In this document: piece after piece, positions 26,527 through 34,591 of the stretch
Layout of the letters: each line of letters begins with the position of its first letter
Position numbering within the stretch: position 1 is the stretch's first letter
Position numbers and translations under genes: made by a program
The notes under the pieces: generated by a model
Seen by the model: only the letters and a program-made list of their open reading frames with translations
Databases searched by the model: none
What the model was told of the DNA's origin: nothing
NCBI RefSeq assembly: GCF_003864295.1
Contig: NZ_BDQK01000016.1
Span: 282,996 to 346,995, forward strand
Direction: 5' to 3'
Length of the DNA: 64,000 nt
DNA from: Aphanothece sacrum FPU1
GTDB lineage: Bacteria; Cyanobacteriota; Cyanobacteriia; Cyanobacteriales; Microcystaceae

Positions 26527-26659
26527 CTTTTTTGTGAACATCATAAAAGAGGGGCGGGTTTATTTGACTTTTTTGTGAACATCATGGACTTATGTAAAAA
26601 ACCCGCCCCTACAAAACCTGCCCCTACAAAAACCTGCCCCTACAAAACCTGCCCCTACA
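26509..26659. repeat. GGGGCGGGTTT inverted-repeat element, locus C
   Basis: Two direct units GGGGCGGGTTTATTTGACTT + TTTTGTGAACATCAT are followed by four short inverted units (ACCCGCCCCTACAAA, then three CCTGCCCCTACAAA). The first unit forms the 3' end of the GGDEF-EAL gene, including its TGA. The element lies just before rpmG and could terminate transcription. Confidence 0.8.
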
Positions 26660-26744
26660 AAATGCTTGCCAAGTGTCAGGCAAATGTGAGATAATAACCG
26701 ATTGTGTGTAAATTTAATCAAGCACTGACTTGTTCAATTAAACT

Positions 26745-26939
26745 ATGGCCAGCAAAAAAGGTGTCCGCCTCATTATTACTATAGAATGTACCGAGTGCCG
26801 GACAAATACTAACAAGCGTAGTCCCGGAGTTTCCCGCTATACCACCAGCAAAAACCGTCGTAATACTACCGCTAGACTCGAAATCAAAAAATTCTGTCCC
26901 CACTGTAATACTCACACCGTCCATAAAGAAATTAAATAA
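26745..26939 (+). CDS. rpmG: 50S ribosomal protein L33
   Basis: The 64 residues have the bacterial L33 pattern, starting [17 protein letters not shown], with a second CPHC pair ([16 protein letters not shown]), so this is the zinc-binding C+ form. Normal length. It is followed after 41 bases by rpsR, the standard cyanobacterial pair, and further on by an RNase II-family gene. Confidence 0.97.
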   Translation: MASKKGVRLIITIECTECRTNTNKRSPGVSRYTTSKNRRNTTARLEIKKFCPHCNTHTVHKEIK

Positions 26940-26980
26940 CTTACCTACCACAAAATCCGTAAAAAGTCAAGAAAAAGATT

Positions 26981-27196
26981 ATGAGTTACTATCGCAAACG
27001 TTTGTCCCCCATTGCCCCTAGTCAACCCATTGACTACAAAGATATAGAAATGTTAAGGAAATTTATCACAGAACGGGGTAAAATTTTGCCTAGACGAATT
27101 ACAGGGTTAACTGCTCAACAGCAAAGAAATTTAACTGCTGCCGTCAAACGGGCTAGATTTTTAGCTTTATTACCTTTTGTCAATACAGAAGCGTGA
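26981..27196 (+). CDS. rpsR: 30S ribosomal protein S18
   Basis: A 71-residue protein with [19 protein letters not shown] and [24 protein letters not shown], the helix that packs on S6 in the 30S platform. Complete and typical. It is cotranscribed with rpmG. The gap to the RNase gene is filled with a repeat of ATTGTCA words. Confidence 0.97.
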   Translation: MSYYRKRLSPIAPSQPIDYKDIEMLRKFITERGKILPRRITGLTAQQQRNLTAAVKRARFLALLPFVNTEA

Positions 27197-27197
27197 A

Positions 27198-27353
27198 ACA
27201 ATGAACAATTGACAATGAACAATTGAGAATTACCTCTCCCTTGAAGGATGAGTACCCTCGAAATAGAAAAATTTTTGCTTTTTTCCTCTTAAAAAGGGAG
27301 GTTTAAAACCTCAAATTAATCAATTGTCAATTGTCAATTATCAATTGTCCATT
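27198..27353. repeat. Inverted (CAATTGACA)n repeat element
   Basis: The left arm has AATGAACAATTGACAATGAA and the right arm has AATTGTCAATTGTCAATTAT, in inverted orientation around about 80 bases that contain AGGTTTAAAACCT. This is a common type of low-complexity dispersed repeat in cyanobacteria. No gene lies inside. Confidence 0.55.
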
Positions 27354-27394
27354 GATAATGACCAGCAAGCGTTAGTAAACAAGGCGTAAAGCCG

Positions 27395-29404
27395 GTGGAA
27401 AAAGGAAAACTCATTGAAATTAGGCTACAAGGAGAACGCCGTCTGGCGGTTTTAGATCGTCCAGAAGGCAAAAAAGATTGGATTGTTATTGATGAAGCAG
27501 GGCATCCTCATAAAATTCGACCGCAACGGATAGAATATGAAATAGAAGGAGGCCCCTACGAAAAATCCGATATTCCTCAATTTCTCAAGCAGGTTCAAGC
27601 TTATCTTGATCCTTCTAGTTTGGAAGTCGCTTGGGAATTATTAGTAGAAGATGGAGAAGCGGTAACACCTAGTGAGTTAGCTCAACTTTTGTTTTCCGAA
27701 AAAAGCCCCGTGTTGTGTTATGCTGCCCATAGCTTATTGTGTGAAGATAAAATTTATTTTAAGAACAAAGGCAATAAGTATGAACCTCGTTCTGCTAACC
27801 AAGTTGAAGAAATTAAACATCAATTAGATGTAGAACAACAACGTCAAGAAGAAAAAGAAGTATTTTTTCGTCATATCCAACAAGCGATCGCTAAAGAAAA
27901 AATCCAATGGACAGATAACGATCGCAACCGTTTAGAATCATTAGAAAGGTTTGTTTTACAACCAGAACAAACCCATCGTAACGCTCAAGATATTCTTAGC
28001 GAAATTGGGCGAGCAACCACCCCAGAAGCTGCGTTTAATTTATTATTAGAGTTAGGGTGGTGGAGTCCTCACGAAAACCTCTTTCTTCGTCGTAGTTCTT
28101 ATCCTATTAACTTTTCTAAGAAGGTACTTGACGTGGCGCATTCCTATTTACACACACCTCCCCCTGATGCTGATAGCGATCGCTTAGATTTAACTCATTT
28201 CAAGGTATATACTATTGATGATGAGAGTACCGAAGAAATTGACGATGGTTTAAGCGTTGAATTTTTAGAGGGTGATCAGATAAAATTATGGATTCATATT
28301 GCTGATCCTACTCGTTTAGTGAGTCCTGGGGATGAACTGGACTTAGAAGCAAGACGACGCAGTACCACTCTGTATTTACCTACGGGCATGATTTCCATGT
28401 TTCCCCTAGAATTGGCTACAGGCCCCATGAGTTTACGTCAAGGTAAAATCTGTCCTGCCCTGAGTTTTGGGGTCAGATTAGATGATAAAGGGGCGGTACT
28501 GGATTATTCTATCCATGCTAGTCTGATTAAACCGACTTATCGCCTAACTTATCATGATGTGGATGAGATGTTACAGTTAGGTATTACGGCTGAACCAGAA
28601 ATTGACCTATTGGCTAAAGCGTCTCAACAGCGTCACTTATGGCGACAGTCTCAGGGGTCGATTACTATTAAGATGCCAGAAGCGGTGATTAAGGTTAAAT
28701 CTGAAGACGATATTGTTATTGAATTGGTGGATAATTCGAGATCTCGTCAATTAGTGGCAGAAATGATGATTTTAGCGGGTGAAGTAGCAGGCCGTTACTG
28801 TCAAGAACATAGTCTTCCTGTTCCTTTTCGTGGCCAACCCCAACCGGAATTACCTTCTGATGAAGAACTTCTGGCCTTACCACCTGGCCCAGTAAGGGCT
28901 TGTGCTTTGCGTCGTTGTATGCCTCGTAGTGAGATTGGAACTTTGCCCAGTCGTCATGCGAGTTTGGGGTTAAATACTTACACTCAAGTAACTTCACCAA
29001 TTCGCCGTTATACGGATTTATTGACTCATTTTCAGCTTAAAGCCCATTTACGGGGTGATCCCTTGCCGTTTGCGTTGGATGTGATGCAGCAGATTGTTTA
29101 TAGTGTAACCTTATCGGCGCAGGAAGCGACTTTCGTCGAACGACAAACTAACCGTTATTGGGGGTTAGAATTTTTACGACGCAATGGGGATCAAATCTGG
29201 CAAGGGGTTGTGTTACGCTGGTTACGAGAGGATGAAAAATTAGGGGTATTACTGCTTGAAGAATTGGGGTTAGAATTGCCTCATCGCTTTGAGAGAAGTG
29301 TCTCTTTGGGCGATCGCTTGAATGTTCAAGTTAGTCGTGCCGATCCTCATCGGGATGAAATTCGTTTCCGAGAAATGCTCGAACATGAATCATCTTTGAT
29401 TTAG
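27395..29404 (+). CDS. RNB-domain ribonuclease (RNase II/R family)
   Basis: A 669-residue 3'-5' exoribonuclease. The catalytic RNB signature is DLTHFKVYTIDDESTEEIDD with the acidic metal ligands (about residues 268-287), then HIADPTRLVSPGDELDLEA, and later SPIRRYTDLLTHFQL, conserved in RNase II and R. The N-terminal part lacks clear cold-shock domains. The start is GTG at 27395. In cyanobacteria this gene follows rpmG-rpsR, as here. Its job would be mRNA decay or rRNA maturation. The 126-residue gene begins 12 bases later. Confidence 0.9.
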   Translation: MEKGKLIEIRLQGERRLAVLDRPEGKKDWIVIDEAGHPHKIRPQRIEYEIEGGPYEKSDIPQFLKQVQAYLDPSSLEVAWELLVEDGEAVTPSELAQLLFSEKSPVLCYAAHSLLCEDKIYFKNKGNKYEPRSANQVEEIKHQLDVEQQRQEEKEVFFRHIQQAIAKEKIQWTDNDRNRLESLERFVLQPEQTHRNAQDILSEIGRATTPEAAFNLLLELGWWSPHENLFLRRSSYPINFSKKVLDVAHSYLHTPPPDADSDRLDLTHFKVYTIDDESTEEIDDGLSVEFLEGDQIKLWIHIADPTRLVSPGDELDLEARRRSTTLYLPTGMISMFPLELATGPMSLRQGKICPALSFGVRLDDKGAVLDYSIHASLIKPTYRLTYHDVDEMLQLGITAEPEIDLLAKASQQRHLWRQSQGSITIKMPEAVIKVKSEDDIVIELVDNSRSRQLVAEMMILAGEVAGRYCQEHSLPVPFRGQPQPELPSDEELLALPPGPVRACALRRCMPRSEIGTLPSRHASLGLNTYTQVTSPIRRYTDLLTHFQLKAHLRGDPLPFALDVMQQIVYSVTLSAQEATFVERQTNRYWGLEFLRRNGDQIWQGVVLRWLREDEKLGVLLLEELGLELPHRFERSVSLGDRLNVQVSRADPHRDEIRFREMLEHESSLI

Positions 29405-29416
29405 CAAACAATTTTT

Positions 29417-29797
29417 ATGTCTGAAGTGTCTGAATTTAGTCCTCATCAGATTGTTTGTTTAGAACATCATAATCGTTGTTTATATGGTGAGGTGATTCAA
29501 GTTATTGAGTCCCGTAAAATGTGTTGGGTACGTCCGTTATTTTTGGCAATTTTAGCGGATGATATTCACGTTTATAGTCAATTATTTCCCCCTAAAATTT
29601 TGATTGATGTTCGGTTAACTTCTGATTTATTATATCCGACCAAATTATTTAGATCGGCTTTCGATACAGAAGTTATTCCCTTATTAAATGAGTTGGAAAG
29701 TCAAGATTATTCAGCAGAAAAAATTCAAATAGCTAGACAACAATTACGTCAATTTATTGTTAAAATTTGGCAAGATAATCCTGAAGAATTTAAGTAG
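29417..29797 (+). CDS. Conserved hypothetical downstream of RNase II, 126 residues
   Basis: A soluble protein with a beta-rich first half (HQIVCLEHHNRCLYGEVIQVI; RKMCWVRPLFLAIL) and a helical C-terminus (IQIARQQLRQFIVKIWQDN). Similar proteins follow the RNase gene in related cyanobacteria, so a shared role in RNA processing is conceivable but unproven. It starts 12 bases after the RNase stop, almost certainly in the same transcript. No named family recognised. Confidence 0.65.
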   Translation: MSEVSEFSPHQIVCLEHHNRCLYGEVIQVIESRKMCWVRPLFLAILADDIHVYSQLFPPKILIDVRLTSDLLYPTKLFRSAFDTEVIPLLNELESQDYSAEKIQIARQQLRQFIVKIWQDNPEEFK

Positions 29798-29859
29798 TTT
29801 AGAGGTAATAAACCCGACATCTTGGGGTAAAATGTATAATCAGCTACAATACTTAATAT

Positions 29860-29930
29860 GGTGGGTTACGACGCGCCTTAAAAGTTATGGGTTTTTCATC
29901 AAAATAATAGCCGCGTCTAACCCACCCTAC
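29860..29930. repeat. GTGGGTTACGACGCG inverted-repeat element, copy 1
   Basis: It begins GGTGGGTTACGACGCG and ends CGCGTCTAACCCACC, about 70 bases long, with GTTATGGGTTTTTCATC between. Copies at 31428 and 49885 have the same plan. It lacks any ORF and forms one long imperfect hairpin. Confidence 0.8.
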
Positions 29931-30026
29931 GAATTATAAGCTTTACTTATCACCACAGGTACGGGAGAGCCATAGTGATCGCAGTAGTAATCAAAAACCA
30001 GTAAATTGACGCTGAGTTTAAGGGTA

Positions 30027-30236
30027 TTAGGGTAGGGGTTTATAATAATCATTCTCCTTAACAGAACCAATGTCCTCTTGATTTTGGTTAATACAGGCGG
30101 GTTTCTGTGCATAATTACAAACTCTGGCCCATAAGCGAGCGCGGGTTCCCACGGGGCCAGAGGAAAAGATTACTTTATCTCCCCCTTGAATCTTTACACC
30201 ACACACTGGACAAGTTTGTACGTTAGGATTAGCCAT
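30027..30236 (-). CDS. Small zinc-ribbon-like protein, 69 residues
   Basis: A CPVC motif near the start (VQTCPVCGVKIQGGDKVIFS) and later VCNYAQKPACINQNQ give four cysteines spaced as in a small zinc-binding ribbon. The middle PVGTRARLWARV is basic and could bind nucleic acid. This is a conserved cyanobacterial hypothetical with no assigned role. The ATG at 30236 is the sensible start. It is transcribed divergently from the LysR regulator. Confidence 0.65.
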   Translation of the reverse strand: MANPNVQTCPVCGVKIQGGDKVIFSSGPVGTRARLWARVCNYAQKPACINQNQEDIGSVKENDYYKPLP

Positions 30237-30428
30237 AAGTATTTATTACTAATTGTAAACAGAATTTGACATAGGATACCTTAATCTGCTATAAAAAAAA
30301 GTTATTTTTGTTACACTTAATCTTGATAATTCCAGAACTTGATGAAACAGTTTATAGATTTTTATCAAAGGTAACTTGATAAATCATCGGTTATAGTCTA
30401 TGATTATAAAACATAGGTTAAAATAAAC

Positions 30429-30448
30429 TCAGTCAAAAACATGACTGA
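30429..30448. promoter_or_regulatory. Perfect inverted repeat upstream of the LysR gene
   Basis: TCAGTCA-AAAACA-TGACTGA, a 7-bp perfect dyad, ends 46 bases before the TTG start at 30495. Its position fits an operator, perhaps for autoregulation, or a leader hairpin. It is not the ATAG-N8-CTAT form reported for NdhR/CcmR sites. Confidence 0.4.
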
Positions 30449-30494
30449 ATTATATTTTAACGAATAACTCTAGAATGCCCAGAGGAAATGACCC

Positions 30495-31424
30495 TTGATT
30501 CAAGCAACCTTACACCAGTTAAAAGTATTTGAGGCAACTGCTCGTCATGGGAGTTTTACCCGTGCTGCTGAAGAGTTGTTCATCACTCAACCGACAGTAT
30601 CAAGTCAAATCAAACAACTTACTAAATCAATTGGTTTACCCTTATTTGAGCAAATTGGCAAGCGATTGTATTTAACTGAGGCCGGACAAGAATTACTCAG
30701 AACTTGTCAAGGAATTTTTGAACAGTTAGACAATTTTGAGATGAAAGTAGCTGATTTGAAGGGAACTAAACAAGGGCAATTAAAATTAGGTGTTATTACC
30801 ACTGCTAAATATTTTATTCCCCGAATTTTAGGGGCTTTTTGCCAACAATATCCAGGAATTGATGTATCTCTCACCGTCACTAATCATCAGCAAATTCAAC
30901 GACGGATGATGGAAAATGAGGACGATCTTTATGTTGTTAGTAATCCTCCCGAAGAGTTGGATTTATGCACCCAACCCTTTCTTGATAACCCTTTAGTGGT
31001 CATTGCTTTAAAAAATCATCCTTTGGCCGGAAAAGAAAATATTCCCATTACCAGTTTAGAAGGGGAACCCTTTATTATGCGAGAATACGGCTCAGGAACT
31101 AGACAAGCCATTCAAGGTCTTTTAGGGGAGCATAACGTATCTGTGGCCGTGCGTTTAGAATTAGGGTCAAATGAAGCTATTAAACAAGCGATCGCAGGCG
31201 GATTAGGAATTTCCATTCTCTCTCAACATACTCTAATTTCTGAGGGAAGGGATAGTGAACTAACTGTATTAGATATTCAACATTTCCCTATTGAACGTCG
31301 TTGGTATGTGGCATCTTTGGGAGGAAAACAACTATCCGTGATTGCTCAGGCATTTTTGGGTTATTTACTCGAAGAAAGTCCCAAATTTTCGGTTCCTCCT
31401 TTACATCGTTTAGCGAGAGTTTAA
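30495..31424 (+). CDS. LysR-family regulator, CmpR/CcmR (CbbR-like) group
   Basis: The N-terminal winged HTH reads LHQLKVFEATARHGSFTRAAEELFITQPTVSSQIKQL, followed by a linker helix and a C-terminal effector domain (GTKQGQLKLGVITTAKYFIP; GGLGISILSQHTLI). The N-terminal sequence is closest, from memory, to CmpR and NdhR/CcmR, which control inorganic-carbon uptake genes in cyanobacteria, and differs from RbcR (LDQLRILKAIA). At 309 residues it is complete. It starts at TTG 30495 with AGAGGAAA in front. No target genes lie next to it. A GTGGGTTA repeat begins 4 bases after the stop. Confidence 0.88.
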   Translation: MIQATLHQLKVFEATARHGSFTRAAEELFITQPTVSSQIKQLTKSIGLPLFEQIGKRLYLTEAGQELLRTCQGIFEQLDNFEMKVADLKGTKQGQLKLGVITTAKYFIPRILGAFCQQYPGIDVSLTVTNHQQIQRRMMENEDDLYVVSNPPEELDLCTQPFLDNPLVVIALKNHPLAGKENIPITSLEGEPFIMREYGSGTRQAIQGLLGEHNVSVAVRLELGSNEAIKQAIAGGLGISILSQHTLISEGRDSELTVLDIQHFPIERRWYVASLGGKQLSVIAQAFLGYLLEESPKFSVPPLHRLARV

Positions 31425-31427
31425 AAA

Positions 31428-31497
31428 GGTGGGTTATGACGCGCATAAAAAGTTATTAGTTTTTCATCAAAATCATTGCCGCATCTAACCCACCCTA
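31428..31497. repeat. GTGGGTTACGACGCG inverted-repeat element, copy 2
   Basis: GGTGGGTTATGACGCGC ... GCATCTAACCCACCCTA, with TTATTAGTTTTTCATCAAAAT inside, nearly the same as copy 1. It sits between the LysR stop and the left end of the IS4 element. Confidence 0.8.
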
Positions 31498-31512
31498 AGA
31501 AATATTCGTAGC

Positions 31513-32785
31513 CTGGCGTGGGGACATGAAACCCTGAAAGCCTTACCAGATGACGAAAAGAGCAAAACATGGTAAAAAGAAAATGTTCTTTTTTTAGCGA
31601 TCGCCGTCTAAACCCAAAATGTTACCAGAAATTTATAACAACCATTTAACAAAGTATCTGAAAAAATCGGAATATTTAATACTGTTAATCATGATAGAAT
31701 TAGTGCAAGTATATAGGAAAATTAGGTTTTATGAGTTAGCTAGTTATTTTCCCAGTCCCATTTTATTTGAAAGTAAGAGAAAAAAGTTAAAACGGTTTTT
31801 CGAGATTCCTTGTTTGACAATTGAAGGAGTATGGATACCTATCATAAAACAGTGGTTAAAGCAATCATTTAGTACAGGAGATGTCTTACATATTGCCATA
31901 GATAGAACCCAATGGGGGTTGATTAATATTTTGATGGTAAGTCTGGTAATTGATAATAGAGGAATTCCCTTATATTTTGAGTTGCTAGATCACATCGGTA
32001 ATAGTAACTTTGACACACAGAAAAGTATATTAGCCCGAATATTACTCTTTCTAAAAGAATATAAAATAGTTGTCTTAGGGGATAGAGAATTCTGCTCAGT
32101 TGAACTAGCAAAATGGTTACATGGACAAAAAAGAGTTTATTATGCACTCAGATTGAAGAAAAGCAACTATATTGAAGTAGAAAAGGAAATGTGGACGCGA
32201 CTAAAAGATTTAGGATTATCTTCAGGAATGTCTTTATTTTATCAAGGAGTTAAAGTTACGAAAACAAAAGGATTTATAGGCAGTAATATAGTGGCGAAAT
32301 GGAAAAAGAAGTATAGAGGAATAGAGACAAAAGAAGCTTGGTTTATTATCACAAATTTAACCAGTATTGATGAGACGATTGACGCTTATAAAAAGAGATT
32401 TTGTATTGAGGAAATGTTTCGGGATTTTAAGAAAGGTGGTTATGATTTAGAAAGAACGAAATTAACAGGACATCGCCTTACTTCCTTAATTATATTGATT
32501 ACTCTAGCTTATTCAATGGCAACATTTTCTGGAAAAATTATTAAAGAGAAAGGATTGGCAAAATATGTGGGGAGAGTCAGAAAAAACAAGAAAATGCGAC
32601 GGAGACACAGTAACTTTTATATCGGTCTTCATGGAAAAGATTGGGTTGACTCTTGTGATTTATTTACCGTTGAAGCCCAGGCATTAATGCAATTAAGCCC
32701 CGAAAAACGCGCCTATTATCGACGAGGACGACGGGCTATATCCCTGATTAAGTCTAGCTTATAGATTTTTATGTCCCCACGCCAG
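31513..32785 (+). mobile_element. IS4-family insertion sequence, complete
   Basis: Perfect 15-bp terminal inverted repeats CTGGCGTGGGGACAT (31513-31527) and ATGTCCCCACGCCAG (32771-32785) bound a 1273-bp element with one transposase gene. The flanks (TCGTAGC on the left, TTCCTAT on the right) do not form an evident target duplication. The right end lies within, and replaces, the 3' end of an HNH gene. Confidence 0.9.
31619..32764 (+). CDS. IS4-family transposase
   Basis: A 381-residue DDE transposase. The first Asp is in AIDRTQWGLINIL and the second in VLGDREFCSVE. The Glu lies in the YREK-type signature YKKRFCIEEMFRDFK, with Y, R, E and K at the correct spacing. The C-terminal end is basic (RRGRRAISLIKSSL). 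The frame is intact from ATG to TAG and ends 21 bases before the right end, so the element may be active. Confidence 0.92.
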   Translation: MLPEIYNNHLTKYLKKSEYLILLIMIELVQVYRKIRFYELASYFPSPILFESKRKKLKRFFEIPCLTIEGVWIPIIKQWLKQSFSTGDVLHIAIDRTQWGLINILMVSLVIDNRGIPLYFELLDHIGNSNFDTQKSILARILLFLKEYKIVVLGDREFCSVELAKWLHGQKRVYYALRLKKSNYIEVEKEMWTRLKDLGLSSGMSLFYQGVKVTKTKGFIGSNIVAKWKKKYRGIETKEAWFIITNLTSIDETIDAYKKRFCIEEMFRDFKKGGYDLERTKLTGHRLTSLIILITLAYSMATFSGKIIKEKGLAKYVGRVRKNKKMRRRHSNFYIGLHGKDWVDSCDLFTVEAQALMQLSPEKRAYYRRGRRAISLIKSSL

Positions 32786-33095
32786 TTCCTATAATATTTA
32801 ATCCGTCTTTTGTCCAGATAAAATGCTCTGACCAATGATGATATCTTGGATTAAATAATGATACTTCTGTTTGAGTTTGTGGATCAATTCCAGAAGTAAA
32901 GTTATACCTTCTTTGGTTACAACGATGACAAGCTAAAGCTAAATTACTCAAATCGTCTGATCCACCTAAAGATTGAGGAATAAGATGATCAATTGTAAAA
33001 GGAGTGGCGTTTGAACGTTCGGGAGAGTGACAATATTCACACAAATAATTGGCCCTTTTACGAACATTTAAACCGATAAAATTGTTAATAACCAC
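32769..33095 (-). pseudogene. HNH endonuclease gene truncated by the IS4 element
   Basis: The HNH/ββα-metal core is present (CEYCHSPERSNATPFTIDHLIPQ and LALACHRCNQRRYN, with zinc-type CxxC pairs). Members of this cyanobacterial family normally continue about 25-30 residues past the sequence reached here (HWSEHFIWTKDGLNIIG). After IIG, the last five codons TGVGT and the stop are written by the IS right end (32769-32785). The catalytic core is complete, so residual activity is possible. The lost tail is not found at the other IS border. It starts 2 bases after the stop of the 76-residue partner gene. Confidence 0.8.
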
Positions 33096-33097
33096 TA

Positions 33098-33328
33098 TTA
33101 AGAAGCCAGTTTTGCATTAATAAAGCTAAAGATTTTCTCTAATTCTAATAAACCTGCTAGTTCCGCTTCTTCCTCAGAATTAAGCAAATTTTCTTTGTTT
33201 TTTTCTAGTAATTCCTCTAATCTTATTTGTAAGTCTTCCGTAAAGGAAAAAGGACGATATTGATCAGATGGGTTCAGGGTTATTCCATTGGGTAGCCAAG
33301 ATGACGGCTGTTTCATTAATTGTTTCAT
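33098..33328 (-). CDS. Small partner protein of the HNH gene, 76 residues
   Basis: The sequence has a tryptophan/proline N-terminus (KQPSSWLPNGITLNP) and a helical, strongly acidic C-terminus (RLEELLEKNKENLLNSEEEAELAGLLEL). Its stop is 2 bases before the HNH start codon, and the same two-gene order is common in cyanobacteria. An antitoxin-like or regulatory role is an inference from pairing and charge. Its first 14 codons and leader are duplicated at 34148-34375. Confidence 0.65.
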   Translation of the reverse strand: MKQLMKQPSSWLPNGITLNPSDQYRPFSFTEDLQIRLEELLEKNKENLLNSEEEAELAGLLELEKIFSFINAKLAS

Positions 33329-33514
33329 TGCTATTGTTGTTACTTATTGAGTAAAAATTGACCAATTTTCATTATATCAAAGATAAAATTAATTATTTTA
33401 AATCCTTAATCTGTTTAAAGAAAGTTTAGAATAATTTTCCAAGAAACGGGCTAGAATATATCAGTTAAGGTGCGTTACATTTTATTAACGCACCCTACAA
33501 GATAAGCGATCGCA
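33286..33514. repeat. Direct repeat of about 229 bp, left copy
   Basis: It runs from CATTGGGTAGCCAAG to the HIP1-containing end GATAAGCGATCGCAC. It covers the first 14 codons and the leader of the 76-residue gene, plus a GGTGCGTTAC...TAACGCACCC hairpin. It is nearly identical to 34148-34375, with only scattered base changes. The period of 862 bp encloses an Uma2 gene. Confidence 0.85.
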
Positions 33515-33568
33515 CTAAAATAGCACTGTGAACAATAGGTATTGATATTCACAATTAATAATTCAATA

Positions 33569-34138
33569 ATGAACACCATCACGCTTAATGTAAAACCCGT
33601 TCAACTCACCGATGAAGAGTTTTATCAACTTTGCCAAGTCAATCAAGCATGGCGATTGGAATTAACGGCTAAAGGAGAATTATTGATTATGTCCCCATTA
33701 GGTGGAAAAAGTGGTAGTCGAGAAGCCAGATTAATTAGTAAAATATGGTTATGGAATGAACAAACAAAATTAGGAATCGTCTTTAGTTCTTCAACTGTTT
33801 TTCGTTTACCTAATGGGGGAAAACGTTCCCCTGATGTGGCATGGGTTAAATTAGAAAGATGGGATAGTTTAACGGATGAAGAACAAGAAAAATTTCCTCC
33901 TTTATGTCCTGATTTTCTGATAGAGTTACGTTCCAGAACCGACAATTTAGAAGACTTACAAGAGAAAATGGCGGAATATCTTGATGCAGGATTACGGTTA
34001 GGATGGTTAATTAATCCCCAACAGCAACAAGTAGAAATTTATCGACTAAATCAAGATAAAGAAATTATATCTCTTCCTGCTAATTTATCGGGGGAAGATG
34101 TGTTACATGATTTTATTTTAGATATACCTGTTATATAA
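33569..34138 (+). CDS. Uma2 family restriction-endonuclease-like protein
   Basis: 189 residues from ATG 33569 (MNTITLNVKPVQLTDEEF); a TTG nine codons upstream (33542) is possible but less natural. The fold signature is present: LELTAKGELLIMSPLGGKSG, RSPDVAWVKLERWD, CPDFLIELRSR and LGWLINPQQQQVEIYR. The family's true function is unknown. It is the closest relative in the window of the Uma2 gene at 44834 (shared LTDE(E/K)FYQ(L/I)CQ motif). It is enclosed between two 229-bp direct repeats. Confidence 0.87.
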   Translation: MNTITLNVKPVQLTDEEFYQLCQVNQAWRLELTAKGELLIMSPLGGKSGSREARLISKIWLWNEQTKLGIVFSSSTVFRLPNGGKRSPDVAWVKLERWDSLTDEEQEKFPPLCPDFLIELRSRTDNLEDLQEKMAEYLDAGLRLGWLINPQQQQVEIYRLNQDKEIISLPANLSGEDVLHDFILDIPVI

Positions 34139-34147
34139 TTCTTTAAT

Positions 34148-34375
34148 CATTGGGTAGCCAAGATGACGGCTGTTTCATTAATTGTTTCATTGCTATTGTT
34201 GTTACTTATTGAGTAAGAATTGACCAATTTTCATTATATCAAACATAAAATTAATTCTTTTAAATCCTTAATCTGTTTAAAGAAAGTTTAGGATAATTAT
34301 CAAAGAAATGGGCTAGAATCTATCAGTTAAGGTGCGTTACATTTCATTAACGCACCCTACAAGATCGGTGATCGC
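34148..34375. repeat. Direct repeat of about 229 bp, right copy
   Basis: Second copy of 33286-33514. It carries the first 14 codons (MKQLMKQPSSWLPN, reverse strand, start at 34190) of the 76-residue gene followed by nothing of the rest, so it contains a tiny pseudogene plus the promoter region. It ends in the GGTGCGTTAC hairpin and GATCGC. Confidence 0.85.
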
Positions 34376-34384
34376 AATATAGTG

Positions 34385-34591
34385 TTAGTTTGAGATAGTG
34401 CCTTTAATAACTACACCAAAAACACGGCCAACTGTGTGAACGACATGGGTGGGAACATTTTCGCTAGAATGAGCAGGATCATGGATTTCTTGATTATAAG
34501 CATCATGTTCAGCATCTTCAGAAAGACCTTGGACAAAACCTTTAACTGCCGCCGTAGCTAGTCCAAATAACAAGTCTTCAGGATTATTCAT
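34385..34591 (-). CDS. Hypothetical protein of 68 residues
   Basis: An alanine/glycine-containing, possibly membrane-associated helix (DLLFGLATAAVKGFVQGL), an acidic histidine-rich middle (AEHDAYNQEIHDPAHSSE) and a hydrophobic C-terminus (VHTVGRVFGVVIKG). AAAGGAAAAAAAG precedes the start codon on the reverse strand. Family not recognised. The frame and third-base pattern look genuine but the protein is short. Confidence 0.5.
   Translation of the reverse strand: MNNPEDLLFGLATAAVKGFVQGLSEDAEHDAYNQEIHDPAHSSENVPTHVVHTVGRVFGVVIKGTISN

Noticed and set aside
26509..27353. CRISPR array among the short repeats
   Set aside because: The repeats are inverted and unequal, with no regular unique spacers and no cas genes nearby.
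28716..29000. 94-codon frame antisense to the RNase II-family gene
   Set aside because: It lies wholly inside a well-supported gene, and its composition is that of a shadow frame.
30495..31424. RbcR assignment for the LysR protein
   Set aside because: RbcR has LDQLRILKAIA at the N-terminus; here LHQLKVFEATA points to the CmpR/CcmR group.
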